Under the pieces are notes generated by a model, which did not search any database, was not told the DNA's origin, and saw nothing but the letters and a program-made list of their open reading frames with translations. Source: Lepidodermella squamata (Eukaryota; Gastrotricha). Taken from it: a stretch of 64,000 bases of DNA. The stretch is taken from the NCBI GenBank assembly GCA_047495785.1, contig JBLDXI010000001.1, forward strand, positions 2,728,001 to 2,792,000, given 5' to 3'. The stretch's first letter is position 1; every line of letters starts with the position of its first letter. Position numbers and translations under genes: made by a program. Shown one piece after another: positions 35,101 through 48,744 of the stretch.

Positions 35101-37844
35101 TAGGCGGGCTAAGGATCGGGTCGTAGTCGGTCCATTTCGGTAAACGCACCGATTTGCACTGCTCTTCGCTCGGCCAATCGAAATCTTCAAAATACAGCGG
35201 CTTTTCGTAGGTCGACCACGCCCGATATAGCCAACGTGGCCCAATAAAATCTGGTTCCGTAAACTTATTGACTCGACCTGGTAACCTCGACACAACAGGT
35301 CTCACTTTTCTCGGATCAGCGTATTTACCAATGCCAAGTTTCGCCTCGAGTTTATCAGCCCAGAATGGTTGATGGTCAGGTGGCAGGAATGGGCTCGGGC
35401 ATTTTATACTCGACATAGGGTCGGTACTTTCAGCGTACTGGCAATACGTGATAGTACCTCGTCTCCGCTCAGTCTCCACCCAGTTCTTGTACACAATTTC
35501 TTGAACGGCGGCGAATTCGTCCGAAACTTGCTCATCCCGCATCTTACTGATTGTCCGCTGCAGTGCCATGAGCCTGGCTTGTTTAGATCGCAAGAGTGCT
35601 AGGGCAGATTCCCATTCTTTGGCTTGTTTGTTCAATGCAGTTACTAGAGCTTGACGGCACCGAACAGCGTGTAGCCGCAGTTGGGCTGAGGCGACGAGGC
35701 GGGGCTGAAGTTGTAGTGAGGCTTCGTAGTGGCGCGAGGCCTCGTCGTCGCGTTCGAGTGACGCCAATATGTTGGCGAGGGTAAAATGTAAAACACTAAG
35801 ACCGGGGCTCAGATCGAGCGCCCATTGCACGACGATCGCCGCGTCGTCAGACTGGCCATTGCGGTGCAGAATATTGCCAAGATTCAATAGAGGCTCTGAT
35901 TTGTATTTTCTGCAAGCAAAAGAAAAATCCATGATTTTTCCGAAAATGCAAGAATTCGAAATAATTGCGAACATTAAAGAAAAATTGCAAACAAAAACCT
36001 TCACATTTTCTCAGTCTAGGAATAATAAAATCCTTACGATCACAAATTTTGATAGATTCTACTTTGCAGCCAGAACAATTCAATATTTACGCAAGCTACT
36101 ATCCTTATCAAATTCGACTATCTAAATCCCAAATTTGGAGGATCGAATTGGGATTCATTTTGCCCAATCTTCAACAATCATCTCTTCCGAAGACGACTCT
36201 GTTTTACCATTTCCGACATTTCCGGAAAATAGTTGTTCACCAACTTTTTAGATAGATACCAAATCGTTCGTGGCGCGGAAGAACAAGCACTTCAAGCAAA
36301 AACCTAGTGCTAATGATGGGGTATTTTTTGCTTGAAGTGCTGGTCTTGTTTAGATTGCTTGTTCTTCCGCGCCACGAACGAAATATTTTTCAAGGGGCTT
36401 AGTTTTAGCGGAACCAAATTTTGTAATTTTCAATGGACCTAAATCTACTCTTCGAAACTTTCAAGGATATCAGGATTGATGACCATAATTTAGAATAAAT
36501 AATTATCTTCTAATTCAGCGGAAAATGCTGCATAAGACGCATTCTTTACTATAGAATAGATACATTGCCTGAATTTTGCATATTCGAACATATTCGAAAA
36601 GCGAGCCTTGGCTTATCTAAAAAATTAGGTTCCGCAACCTGCAGACTTGGTTCCGCTACAGTCAAATTTAGTTCCGCTCAAATATATTTGGTTTTTTTAT
36701 ATGTTTTATTTATAATGGGTCTGATAATCAACATCTTTCTTTTTATTTCCCCATAAATACTAAGTATTTTAAAATTCCCGATTCAATTCATAGAGCGTAA
36801 ATATAGACAATTTGTTCCGCTACCAGGTGAATAATTTAGCTCGCACTTGACATCGGACAATTTTTGTCCTACTAACCCGGTTAAAAAAAACAATCATTCA
36901 TTTATTTTCAATACCAATACCGCAACTACTGGTAGTTCTTTTGATAAAATTATGGTACATCCACTTACGTTGGGGCGTAATGAAGAGCTCGACGAAGGCA
37001 TTCAATAGACGCAGATGTATTCCCTTTCATTCTCCAGAAAAATGACGCCATCGAATAAGCTACCCAAGATTCTTGGTTCTGAATACATAGACAAATTTAG
37101 TAAGGCGAAAGGTTCAATAAAAACACGTCATACCCTTTTCAAAGTTTGCTGAATAGCATGTCCGAATTGGTCGACGGTCATTCCAGGCGGTACGACAACG
37201 CTCCTGAGTGCAGTCTCGGAAATCGAGGGCATTTTCTTGCGATTGCGTATACTCGACAAGTGTTCCATCGAATGCATAGAAAAGTCCATTTTGTGAGCCC
37301 AACACTTCGGTTCCTGGTACGGATTGGCCGGCTGTTGTTGGTGCAGCTTAGCTGACCCGCCTTTACCCGACGAAGGTGACAGCGACGTAGTAGCCATGTC
37401 TAATACACTGTGAACGTTGATATGATCCTCCAATTTCAAACCATAATGACTGAGCGGTAAAACAGTTGACGTGTAAAAATCAAATTCGTAGACAGGCTTG
37501 CCGGCCGCTTTGCAGTTGTCATCACTCTCCATCACCTCCTTTTGCAGGGACCAGATGTCGGTTTCATCGAGTCGAACACCTTCCTTAGGCTGCAGATCTT
37601 TAAGGTGGTCGCGGACGCTTTTCATTTCATTCGCGCGGTCCATTTGCTGAAACACCGCGGCCAGGTCGTAAGGCCGCCGTAGGGCAAATGCCGAGTCACG
37701 TGACGCTTGAATTCGGCCCCGTTCCGTCACTACCCAGTGCGTCATCGCATTGACGCCGCAAACAATCGTCAGAACAACGGTGATCAGGTGCAGGAAGAAG
37801 TCGGCGCCGCTTGAGGGGCATTTCATCATTGACAAGCGGACCAT
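32172..37844 (-). CDS. TTC17: TTC17, tetratricopeptide repeat protein 17
   Basis: Reverse-strand exons 37134-37844, 36969-37078, 32660-35909 and 32172-32375 join in phase to about 1,424 residues (human about 1,140). A hydrophobic N-terminal segment (FFLHLITVVLTIVCGVNA) is followed by THWVVTERGRIQ, the TTC17 opening. TPR units follow (SWVAYSMASFFWRMKGNTSA; LLNLGNILHRNG; FTLANILASLERDDEASRHY), with a second block near the C-terminus. The last exon was placed from a GTGAGT donor overlapping a false stop. TTC17 takes part in actin polymerisation and ciliogenesis with CATIP. The extra length is Ser/Pro-rich sequence between TPR blocks. The ATG at 37844 or 37829 could start. Confidence 0.92.
36265..36380. 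repeat. Fold-back inverted repeat in a TTC17 intron
   Basis: The outer arms are exact over 25 bp, starting CGTTCGTGGCGCGGAAG and ending in its complement. An inner pair (AGCACTTCAAGCAAAAA) also matches. A block of about 14 bp is present only in the right half. It lies in the 1-kb intron between 35910 and 36968. It may be a small fold-back element; no target duplication was clear. Confidence 0.7.
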
Positions 37845-38152
37845 TTCTTTCTAGGTTGTTCAGTACGTGTGAATATCGAACAAGAAATAGCCACAACAGC
37901 TCACATTGCTAAATTAATAATTCAACTCTAAAAATAAGAAAAAGTCCAGAAATTGTAGAAAACGGTCGTTGGTATTTTTAAATACCGAGGCAAAAATCAC
38001 AGCTTAAAACTGGAGAAAAAGTTCAAACCGGCAGATTGAAAAAAAGAAATAGAAAACCCAGATTAAACACGAAAAATTCCACCTTAATCCCTCGAAATCA
38101 CTAATTTTAAGAGTTTAAACTGGGTTTCCTGAGAGGCAAGTTTAATCAAAAT

Positions 38153-40689
38153 TTAGGTGCGTTTCGGCGCATTATCGGCCGTCATTGAAAGCGAATATTG
38201 GCCACCGCTGAAATTCAACTGACCAGCAGCCACCTTACTGTCGAGAAATATCTTCAACTGAGCGGCTGTCATATCAGGCGGTGAGTTGTTGGCGACTGTA
38301 AAAGCTCGCAGCATTTGAACGATGCGTTCCAAGCTCAACGTATGCAAATTCGTCAAAATTCCGACAACGTACAACCAGAAAACTTGCAGTTCTTGCTCCT
38401 TTTGCCGCGCGACTGAAACTGTCATCGCAGCTTCGGCCTGCTCACCCTCGCCGCCATTCGCAGACGCGGACATGGCTGATGTGATGATGTCTCCTGTGGC
38501 GGATGCGCCGGTTGACGGTCGTCTCGAGACGAGTTCAAAAATTTCCGGTTCAACCTCTTGTAGAATCTGCCGACCCATCCAATAGACTAAACGTTGGCGG
38601 CAAACTGGAGTGGGCAATTCACAAGCGGCTGCCAATTCAGCTAGCGACCACTTAGGCCTGCGTGAGAGTAAAAAAATTTCGTATTAAATATTTAACAAGA
38701 TGGGTGTTTTTCTTTGAATAAATAATGATACCCCGTATGTAATTTTGTATTCGAAATGCTGCTAAAATGAACATTTTCGAGCGAAACAAGCGAGAAATTT
38801 CATACAAATTCGTCGAACTATGAGGCTGTACAGCTAATTCTTCTTTTGAAGTAAAAGCTAGCTAACGTGACTCAATTTTCTATCATCAGCTGAACATAAC
38901 ACTATAAAGGCATCTTGACTTAAAACCCCACTCACTTTTCAAAAAACATGTAGAGAAGGACGGCATAGACCGGCGTGGCTGACACCTCAAGCTTAGACCC
39001 ATCGTTGTACTCCAGTTCGAGGGTAACACTGCCACAATGAGCCTGCCAGTCGATGGCACGTTGGCGCTTATGAGAAGGGAACGCCTCGGCCAGGGACCGA
39101 AGAACAGCATCCATAGATTCGGGTAGATGCAGATTGTCCTCCTTTAACGGTGGCCAATATTGGTCTGAGATGATGAGGAATGAAAACGCGATTCCGGGGA
39201 ATTTTCGAAGAGGGCCGCAGCTCGGGTCTGTTACCAAACTGCTGGTATTAGCCGAGTTCCACGCCGCGGCGAAAGATTCAGAATTTTGGACGTCATTCAA
39301 CATTACATCACAGTTCGACAGGGTAGAATCACCCACGACGCGTTTTAACAGATCCAACTGGGCTTGTTGTTCGGAAATCGGGCAATTAGCCCCGGCGTCA
39401 GTGGTTAGCAACCTCTCGGCTAGAAGATTCGTATATTCGACAGCAAACGCCTTTCTCGAGCCGAATATTGAGACTAGCGAGTCGACAACATCACCGCCCT
39501 TTGGTAACAGGTTTCGATGTCTGGGTTCAGGGCGCCATTGCCGCCAAGCTGCGTCGAAATCTTCGCCCTGGTCGGTCATCGAAAGGCTACTCAGAATTTG
39601 AGGATCGTCTATTAGGCACTGAACAACAGCTCGAATAGCATCGGCGCGGAGGCGAAGGTATTTTTGGAAGAGTAGAACAACGTGATCGGTGAAATAGCCG
39701 CGAGCCACCTTATCGAGTACGGAAAGGCCTCGAACCAGTTGAACATACGTCGATAAGACCTCGGCAGTCGGGACTCCAGGGTTGAAAACCAGGGTTTCAA
39801 TATCGGATGCCAATCTCTTCAGGAGTTTCGGGCTGAAATTTTTATCCGCTTCGAGAAGTGAAGCCAGATCTTTCAGAGCAGCTTCGGAAGACGGGTAGCG
39901 AGATAAAGTTCGATACGCAGTTGCCATATGCATATTAAACGCGACTTGTTTGAACAGTCGCGGAATAGAATCGCACGAAAAAGCGAGTGGTGATTCGGCG
40001 AAGGAAGGCGCGGCTTGAGCGATGAAGTTCAAAAAAGCTGTGCACAGATCGATGAAAGAGTCAACTGTAGGTTTTATTGCATTTCCGGAATACGTTGCGG
40101 TGAAAAGCGACGCCGATAGATTCAACGTGATGAAATTAGAAAAAACCTCGCTGAGATCAGCAAACGCTTCCAGGCAGAACCCGCAATCGCTGAGAAGAAA
40201 CGTCAAAGTTGTTGATGTTAGCGATAAAATTTCCGGGCAGAAACATGATGCAGTTACGCAGAACTCGGTGTGGACGCTCAAATTCGACGAAGAATTCGCG
40301 AGAGCTGACAACGCATTAGTCAGCATGTTTTCGACGATTTTATTCAAATCAGCCGGCGGATTGCAGATCAAAACACCGCCGGCGTATTTGAGCAGTTCAG
40401 CGTTGTACTGTTCTGGGTTTGGTAGACCGCAATCGTTGAGAACTGCGGTGATATTTCGGCGAATCGCGTTGAACATTTCAACAACTTGCCGCATTCGCAG
40501 CAGTTTGTCATCGAAAGCACCGGATCGCTGGAAACCACCGATGAGCTGTTGAATAATGCGACCGATTCGTTCTTTCGAAGCTTTTAGCGTCGCCTTGACC
40601 GGCGTTGCACCGGGCATTGATTTCAACAAAGCGCTGAGATTGGGGTTTGTTGCCATGGCTAGCGATAGCGGCGCGGCTATTTCAGTCAT
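38153..40689 (-). CDS. ANAPC2: Anaphase-promoting complex subunit 2 (cullin-type)
   Basis: Exons 38936-40689 and 38153-38657 join in phase (FFEK then PKWSLAEL) to give about 752 residues, close to the human 822. The cullin-homology part shows YLRLRADAIRAVVQCL, FGSRKAFAVEYTNLLAERLL, an LNDVQNSE block and LELEYNDGSKLEVSATPVYAVLL. The C-terminal winged-helix B domain ends LKIFLDSKVAAGQLNFSGGQ. APC2 forms the catalytic core of APC/C with the RING protein APC11, building ubiquitin chains on cyclin B and securin. The predicted ATG directly follows a TTATCAG acceptor. The stop lies about 310 bp upstream of the TTC17 start on the same strand. Confidence 0.93.
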
Positions 40690-42120
40690 CCTGATAAGGT
40701 GAAAAATGCAACATTAGTGAAAACTTTTCGGGCAAGATGACTAACTGCTAGTAATTATCATGCCGCGCGTGAAAGGTGAGCAGGCTGCGTAGGACGAAAC
40801 ACGTTAAATTAGTGCAATCGATAGATAGTGTACAGCCTTCAAATCAATGAAGCTGCTGCAGCGACGCCACGTCAGCAGTGCGAAATGCGATAGGTCTGCC
40901 TATCAGCCTGACCGCTTGCAATGATTGGCATACATGTACGCAGGTAAAAAGTGGCGACTGTGCCGTGCAATAATCAGAATAATAATATAGCTCGAGCATT
41001 GAGGCGGAAACACCACATTTTTATGACAAATATCGGAGGTTGCTATGCGCACATTCGCGAAGACACGCTCAATCGATAACCCGCGTGCGCCAAAATACCT
41101 ATAGCTCAAATAATGCCGGCGCAGTCAGTGATTCACCGCGCGAGGAAAATTCGATAAAAACAACTACTTTTCCGCAATAATTAAACAGTAAAAATCACCA
41201 TATATGTGCACGCGCACTTTACCTGCATTTTTCCTGGTAGATAGCGAGCTCGGTAGGTATATTTGTAGTGAGTCACCTTAATGCATCAGCGCGACGTGTT
41301 TATCTTCCGATCTATACATATATATACACGCATCCATCTCTCTACTGCAAAAACAATATTGCGAAAAATTAATCTAGGGAGCAAGGGGTCGTGTCTCTTA
41401 GAGATAGTGAATAGGCGAAAAATTAAGCGCCGACAGAAATTTTTCAGTATAAGCACACAGTCCGAAAAAAAAACAGCGCGACCATAAAATGAAAAATAAG
41501 CATGACTCATATCGCAAATGAAAGAAATAACTTTAGGTTTCGGTGCATGAATTCTACTATATGCATTACTATTGAAAAGCTGAACAAACATATTATAGTC
41601 GACTTACCTCAACCGCCCAAGTAGCCGGTCAGTTAATTAATTATATCAAAGATTAGATCTAATAATGCAGAAAAAAATGATGTTCATGAATTTTTTCATA
41701 AATTAATTTAACAAGTCGATTTTAAAATTCCGATTCTCAATCGCGGATATACAAATTTCAAAAAATTAACAATATTCAACCGATTGCCTTTCACCCTTTT
41801 CAGTAATCATTGGAAAAATGTTCATTGATTCAATATCATATTAGGCAGCTTTTATATATACAGCGAAGAAATTAATCGTCGAATTTTTTGTAAAAAAAAG
41901 CCTCGATATTTCTCAACGTTCGCAAAGGTAATTCGCATCAGGCCGAATCATTTAAGCAAAAATAGCGGTGGAATTCAGCACAAACATCATCCGTCATAAA
42001 TCACACCGGCTTTCATGTGTAGGGCAGAATTGAGCATAAGATAATCATTGCATTATACAGTTACAATTAATATTGCGAAATCACAAGTAGAAGCACAATT
42101 TGAACTATTTAGCGTTCTAT
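40690..42120. other. Intergenic region, no gene supported
   Basis: AT-rich with short chance ORFs. It should contain the ANAPC2 promoter on the left and the FKBP15 3' UTR on the right. Confidence 0.5.
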
Positions 42121-45100
42121 TTATTTCTTATTGGCAAACCAATCATCCTCGTCGTCATCGTCATCGTCGCCAAAAAGAGCCCCGCCTCGGGTAGTAGGCA
42201 CAGGCGGTGGAGGCGCTTTGTTGTTCGCGGCTTCGGGTGACTCATCTTGGTCGTCGATTTTACTTTGGTCCAACAGTGACAAATTGTTATCGCTATTATT
42301 TGCTGGCAGTTTTTCAGCGGTAGGAGCTGGAGCTGGAGGCATTGCCGAAAACATATCCTGCAATCAATACAAATTAAATTATAAAAATGGGAGAAACGAC
42401 TTACAAAGCACAAAAAATACGATTAGGTGTTGAAAAAATATTAAATTGCGCGCAGAAAAAATGAAATAAAAAATTGAGGCGCGTGCGAGGTCGCGAGCCA
42501 CCAAAATAGCGCTCCGAAATAGCACGTGTTCAGAAAATTGATGATAACCTCAATAATCGAAATTCTGAAATCAAATTAGCAGCCAATTTGTCAACAGGTT
42601 GAAGCCTTGATAGCTAATTCTAGGCTCAGAATAATTTCGTACAATTAGGATCAAGTCCAGTTCTGAACTTTGGCGAGGGCGGTCGTACGACAATCGAGTA
42701 GGCTCGCTCAAATACAAGCGCCTGTTTCAACAAAGGCCTAAAACGCCGCCAAAAACTTGCACCGAATATGCGTGAATAAGGCAATTAAAAATATGAAACG
42801 CATTATCTTCAGTTTTTTTCACTAAACTGTGAAATTAAAAATACAACATGGGTGCGCAAGGAGGACTGAAATAGTTTGACGTATATTTTGGTTAATAGTT
42901 CAAAAAAACGTGACTCGAAATAGAGATGAAACTTGAGATGGATAGCATTCAATCGAAGAAATATATACCTCCATGTCTGAATCAGAATCGTCGCCGAAGA
43001 GCGATTCTTTTTTCTTTGACGGTTCTTCCTTCGGAACTGAAGATTCAGTGGAGGATTCAGGCTGCGCGGTGTGTTCCTCTTCGTTTGATGGAAGCTCCGG
43101 TTCTGGTGCCGCTGCGGGTTCCGGCTCCGGCACCGGCTCCGGCTCCGGCTGGCTGGGCTCTTCTTTCTCCTCCGGTTCGGGGAGCGATTCCTCTACAGGG
43201 GGAGGATTGCTGGAAGACAAAGGATCTTCAGGGACTTCTTCCTGAATCGCCGGCGGCTCGTCAACTTCCTCAGACTTATCCTCGGAAATTTCTTCAACTT
43301 TCTCCTCGACAGCGGGAACTTCCGGTGTTTCTAGTTGTTCAACTTCAGGAGTTTCTGATTGCTCGACTTGCTCGTCAGCAATCTCATCAGACGCCTGGTC
43401 GCTATTTTCTTGATTTTGCTGCGAAGGGGATGGTTCTGGAGTCTCCATTGTGACTTGCAATGGATCAAAGGCAGGAGGCTCGTTACGCTCATCGTCAGCG
43501 GTTTCTTGATCCTCCTCAACATCAGGGTTACCCTTAGCATCCTCGGGCACAACATGATCACGATGGACAGGAGTGATAGTGGGCTCCTCGGTGGCACCTT
43601 CGGGTGTTATATACACAGGAGCAATACCGCGGGGATAATCGCTCGAATCCTCATCTTGCTGTGGCTCATATTCTCTAGCGTCGTTTTCTTCTTGAAGTGA
43701 ATGATCGGAAACATCTCCATTTTCAACAACAGCGTATGACGACCCCTCGCTGTCCCTGGCAGTTGGTTCCGGGGGCTGTTCCTCATTTACCTCCGGTTTC
43801 TCTGGCTCCGCTGGCTCAGGAGGCGCTTGTTTTTCATGAACTTCATTGATTAAGGTGGGGGCAGCGACAGGTACTGGGACTTCCTCCCTTTCGATGGCCT
43901 TAGCGGGTGGGACAACCGCAGGAGCAGCAGAATTTCCACTCAAGAAGTTCAAAGTAGTCTGCTTAATGACAGCTAGCAACGTTTTCAGCACCTCTGCGCC
44001 TAAGTATTCACTCTCGTTCGAAATGGAGCCTCTCGAGGACTGATACACCTGGTTCATTATCGTTTTGACTTGCTTCGAAACTTTTGCCTCGACATCAGCT
44101 GGCGATAACGCTGATTGGAATTGCTCACGTTCTTGCGCAATTTGAGCTTCGTGCTGCTCGCGCATTAATTGCATTTTCGACTTGAGGGAGGAATTAACCT
44201 GTTTTGAGTCATCAAGCTGTCGCGTCAAGTCTTGAACTTGCGACGTCAAAGCATGAACTTCGGCAGATTTTGCGCGCAAATCCTGACCAACTCGCTCACG
44301 ATCGGCAATAATTTCCTGAATTTCGCCCATTTTCGCCTTCAATTGCTCGCTGAGACGATCGCCGTTTGATCGCGATACTAAAATATCGTTCTGCAACCGG
44401 CTGATTTCGTCTTCGAGGGATCGAATTCGACCAGATGAAGCAGTTTGGTCTTCACTAGCCTTGCTAAGCAAATCTGTTAGACTAGAATCCTTGGCGGATA
44501 GAGCTGCTTGGGTCATTTCAAGTTGCTTCTTCAAATCCGCGATTTCGGTTTGAAGAACCGCAACACGACGCCTTTCGGTCGTTAATTCACCCGTAGCCAG
44601 CGACTCTGAATCTTTCGCAGCGGCGGCTTCTTGCTGCATTTTCTTGACAGATTCAGCCGATTCTTCAACGGTTTTCGCAGCGGCCGCGACTGATTCTTTC
44701 ATCGAAATCACTTCGTTACGTAAATCAAGCTCAGCACGTCGTTTTTCTGCGACCAACAGGTGGAGATCGCCGACTTCAGCGGTTAGCGTGCTAACTCGCA
44801 GGGCAAGAGCAGCTTTTTCTTCCTCCAATTGCAAAACGCGACCCGCCGTTTGCGCAGCCGAGGTTGAAAGCGCGTCACTTCTATCTGAAAGAGCTCGGTT
44901 CGACTGTTCAATCAATTTTTGCTTATCGATAAGCAACTCGGAGACGCGTAAATTCAAGTCTTCAATTTTCGACTGGCGAGCTTTCAAATCTTCACGAAGC
45001 CGCTCTTCCTCGGCAACCATGCGTTGCAGGGCTCCGAGAACAGCTCGGCCGTCCAGCGTTCCACCCGCGACTTCAATAGCAGCTGAAGACTGAATCGAAT

Positions 45101-46524
45101 GCTGATGTTGCTGCTCGATTTTTTGTCCGATATTATCAAGTTTGTCCTGCATTTTCGACAGAGCAACCCGCATTTCTGTACTGTTTTGCCGCGTTTCCAT
45201 GAACAAAACGCTCCATTCGGGCCGCTGAGCCTCTTGCTGCTGCGGTATAGGACTAGCAACCTCCTGGACATACTGCTGTTGCTGTGGCGTGTAAACGGGC
45301 GATTGATATAAAGCGACCTGCTTACTGGTAGCTAAGGCCGTTTGAGGTACTAAAGTGGGTATCGCCACTCCGGTAGCACCAATCATAACCCCGGGAGTAC
45401 CAGGTACCGCAGTTTGGGTCCGGTAGACCGGCGGTTGCTGTTGTTGCTCAGTTTTCGCTCGCCTTTGCTTCGAAGGAGAGGATGTTGGCACTGAAACACT
45501 CTCAGAATCTGAGTAGCCCTCCTCCTGTTCACCATGCTGTCCACCCGCTGGTTCAGGACCGGGAAATACGTGCTGGCCTAACTTAGCCATTCTCGATAGA
45601 ATACCACCCCGGCCTGATGATTGAGACGAGTCCAAATCACCCGCAATCGATGGCTCAGCAGCAGACCTGGAAGACGGGCCTTTCGCTCTCAGAACAGTAA
45701 CGTCATAAACCAGGAAATTTCCGTCATTCTGTAACTGGGCAGCGATCCTGCGACCGCCAGGAGTTGCCATTCCAACAACAATTTGACTCAAGCCAACTTT
45801 AGCCGCGGAAGCTTTCAATTTAAATTTCTGCTCCGACTGACTTTGAACCGCGGTACTAGCACCATTTGAGGCTAAATTGAACGCGACATAGTTACATTCG
45901 ACCTTGTAACCGTCAGCGATAACTTCGGGATTTTCCCCACCGAGCAACACGTCTTGTAAAACCAATGTCTGCTTCGCATTCGATAACGTCCTGGCTACGG
46001 TGATTTCGAAACAAAATTTCGCCAGGCTATCGGGCGTGTCGAAGCGGGCGGCCCAGTTGCAACCGGTATCGTCGTAGAATGAGCCGTAATTATCGGCGCG
46101 AACAATAAATTTGAACTTTTCTCCGACCATGGTTAGAGTCAGCGGTAATTTCTCGCCTTTTGGACCTTGTTTATACATGATGAGGATATATTGCCGGGAG
46201 GCGGCGACTCCGAGCAACGAAATGCCGACTTTCCCTTGTGACTGGTATTGGTCGCCTACGAATTTGAAGCAATCGACAGCCATAGCGACCATGGGCTTGG
46301 CTTGAGCTAACAAAGCAGCTGCTTGGTTGGTAGCACCAGTATTTTGCTGAGCTTGGACTTGTTGCGTTGTTGAGCTTATCGAAGCTGAAGCCGGTCTCGC
46401 CGAGCCAAACGGGACTGCGGCCAATCCAGATGTCGGACTATGAAAAAACTATTATAACAAAATCCTCCTTAATTTTTAAGAAAACTCACCCAGAAAAGTC
46501 AACGTCGTCATCCTCGTACGACAT
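42121..46524 (-). CDS. FKBP15: FKBP15 (WAFL), WH1-like and FKBP domains with coiled coil
   Basis: Exons 46490-46524, 42969-46437 and 42121-42357 join in phase to about 1,246 residues (human 1,219). The start MSYEDDDVDFSG matches the acidic FKBP15 N-terminus. A WH1-like domain follows (KFVGDQYQSQGKVGISLLG; NYGSFYDDTGCNW), then a poorly conserved FKBP-like domain, a long coiled coil (roughly residues 420-800), and a very acidic Pro/Glu-rich tail. The protein ends with paired motifs SLFGDDSDSD and ALFGDDDDDD, then DDWFANKK. FKBP15 acts on early endosomes with WASP/WIP and actin. An acceptor CAATTTTTAG lies about 25 nt before the ATG. CLPB ends 130 bp upstream. Confidence 0.9.
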
Positions 46525-46654
46525 GACACACAAAATTCAATCAAAAACTAAAAATTGAAAAGTTGATTGTACATCTTTGAGTATATCATATATTTCTTAT
46601 AAATGAAAGCCTATGGAGGTAGAAGAGCAGAAAAATAAAACAATTATTCATCTA

Positions 46655-48613
46655 CTAGGATGCTCGAACACCAGTAGCAGCTCTGTTGATTGCGTCCATA
46701 AGTTTGTTTTCGTCAACATCTTCAAAGATATCGCCCTTTTTTGACGACGTTTTCACTTGCAGTTTAATGTTACGATCAAATTGTTTGTTATTATTGTCAA
46801 CAATGCGATCGCCAACAATTCGAACCTCCGAATTTTTACCAATCATTTTCAAGTCGTGAGCCGCGGCGAGACGGTCGATAACTTGCCGTTCGACTTCGTA
46901 TTTAATCGAACGAGCGCCGTAGTGAACGTTGTAGCCATCGGCGAGAATGTCGAGAGCTGAGCGGTCCCAGGTTAGTTTAATTTGATGGCGTTTCAGCGCC
47001 CGGTCGGCCCATAGATTGAGTTCTTTCGCCACCAATTGCATCAATTCACGACGGCTGAATGGCAAAAAGTAGACGAATTCATTGATTCTTCCCAGAAATT
47101 CGTCCCGTTTGAAATGCGACTTCAATATCGGTCGAATGACGTTTTCTTTGAATTTTTTCGAAACCCAAACAGGCTGAGGCTCGTCTGACGAGCTCTCTGC
47201 CTCTTCCAACACCTGCCTTCCGTCATTTTCATCGCGCAATCGTTGGGAATAGCTGGCAATTTCGTCACTGGCTAGATTGGACGTCATGATGAAAATTGCT
47301 TTCGTGCAAACGATTGTCTTCCCTTTGCCATCAGTCAAACGACCTTCGTCGAAAAGTTGAAGTAAGACTGTCAGAACATCAGGATGAGCCTTTTCAATCT
47401 ATAAAAAAACGTCAATTTCGCAATTTTGAATTTTGGGAAGTCTCACCTCATCAAAAAGCACAATGGAATTCGGAAACGCCTCCAATTTTCCGGTTAATTG
47501 ACCGCCTTCATCGTGGCCGATATATCCAGGGGGAGATCCTATTAACCGCGCAACACTGTGCTTTTCCTGGTATTCAGACATATCCAAGCGAATGAAGCCT
47601 TTTGTACCAGAACCGGTGTCTTTATCAGCATCTTTTTTCGATTCTTTCGAAGACTTTACCAAATGCACTGCAACTTGCTTGGCAAGCTCGGTTTTACCAA
47701 TACCGGAAGACCCGAGGAATAACATGACTAGCGGGTGCTCGTCATCAGCCCAGCCCGACTGCCAGCGTCGAATAGCTGCTGATACAGTTCGAATCGCCGC
47801 CTCCTGCCCGACTAAACTTTCCCGCAATCGCTTCTCTAAGGGGTATCTCAAACGTTCAGCCGCCTCTAATTCATGCTTTTGACTGTCAAATTTCGTTTCA
47901 TATTCAACCAAACGATCGTGTAAAGCATCGTCTAATACGTAATCTGAGGGCCGATAGCCCATGTCATTTTCTATGGTAGGATCGGCGCCTGCGTCCAATA
48001 ACGCTGCGATTATGTGTTCATTTTTCACATTCACAGCATAATGAAGGGCGGTACAGCCGCGAAATGTAGTTCGGTTCGTATTAAGGTGGTACCGATCCGA
48101 GAATTCAGCATCTCGCCAAAGCATAATTTCCAGCGGCGAAACTCCCAATTCCTGCGCTTTGTCGTAAATGTTAGTGAAATAATCGCCGAGGTTAGGGTCA
48201 GCGCCGGCTGATAACAGCGCAACTATGGCTTCGAAATGACCCGACGCAACGGCCAAATGTAACGGAGTCCAGCCGAGTTGGTGGCGGCAATTTACGTCCA
48301 CGTTACCCGACGCCACAATCTGCTTAATCTTGTCAACAGAATTGCTTCGAACGGCTTCAAATAATTGTTTCTCATTGCCAGAATTATCGTTATTTTTCCG
48401 CCGATTCTTACGTGGAGGAGGTGGAGGCTCCAAGAATGACGCTGCCAATGTGACAAAACCTAGTCCGGTAAGCAGCTTCAACCGATTTTTCGGCGGATCT
48501 CTCCTTTCCCTATTTCTGTTGCTCCATTTATACGACGCGTAGGACAATAACCGTGGATTGCTCCGAGTTGACCGAAGAGCTGAAAGACTTCTTGATACAA
48601 TACGACTTAACAT
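46655..48613 (-). CDS. CLPB: CLPB/SKD3 mitochondrial AAA+ disaggregase
   Basis: Exons 47447-48613 and 46655-47398 give about 636 residues (human 707). The N-terminus is basic, with Ser and Arg like a transit peptide, then a short hydrophobic stretch. Ankyrin repeats follow ([48 protein letters not shown]). The single AAA+ domain has Walker [13 protein letters not shown] (about 301), pore loop [11 protein letters not shown] (about 363), Walker B SIVLFDE split by the intron, and a C-terminal D2-small domain. It is an ATP-driven disaggregase of the intermembrane space, ankyrin-bearing as in animals. The acceptor TATTCTTCTAG ends 2 nt before the ATG. EIF3M ends 131 bp upstream. Confidence 0.95.
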
Positions 48614-48744
48614 TTCTAGAAGAATACGAAAAAATTCGGCGTAATTTTTCTTGGAAGAACGACACTTTTTCTTGGAATGCTCATCTTAAATTTTCGCGCG
48701 TAACGACGCAACATTTTTTGTAGAATTTATGATAGGTTTCTATT

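Noticed and set aside
42131-43245. Plus-strand Ser/Gly/Pro-rich ORFs
   Set aside because: They mirror the Asp/Glu/Pro-rich FKBP15 tail on the opposite strand and have no splice or start context.
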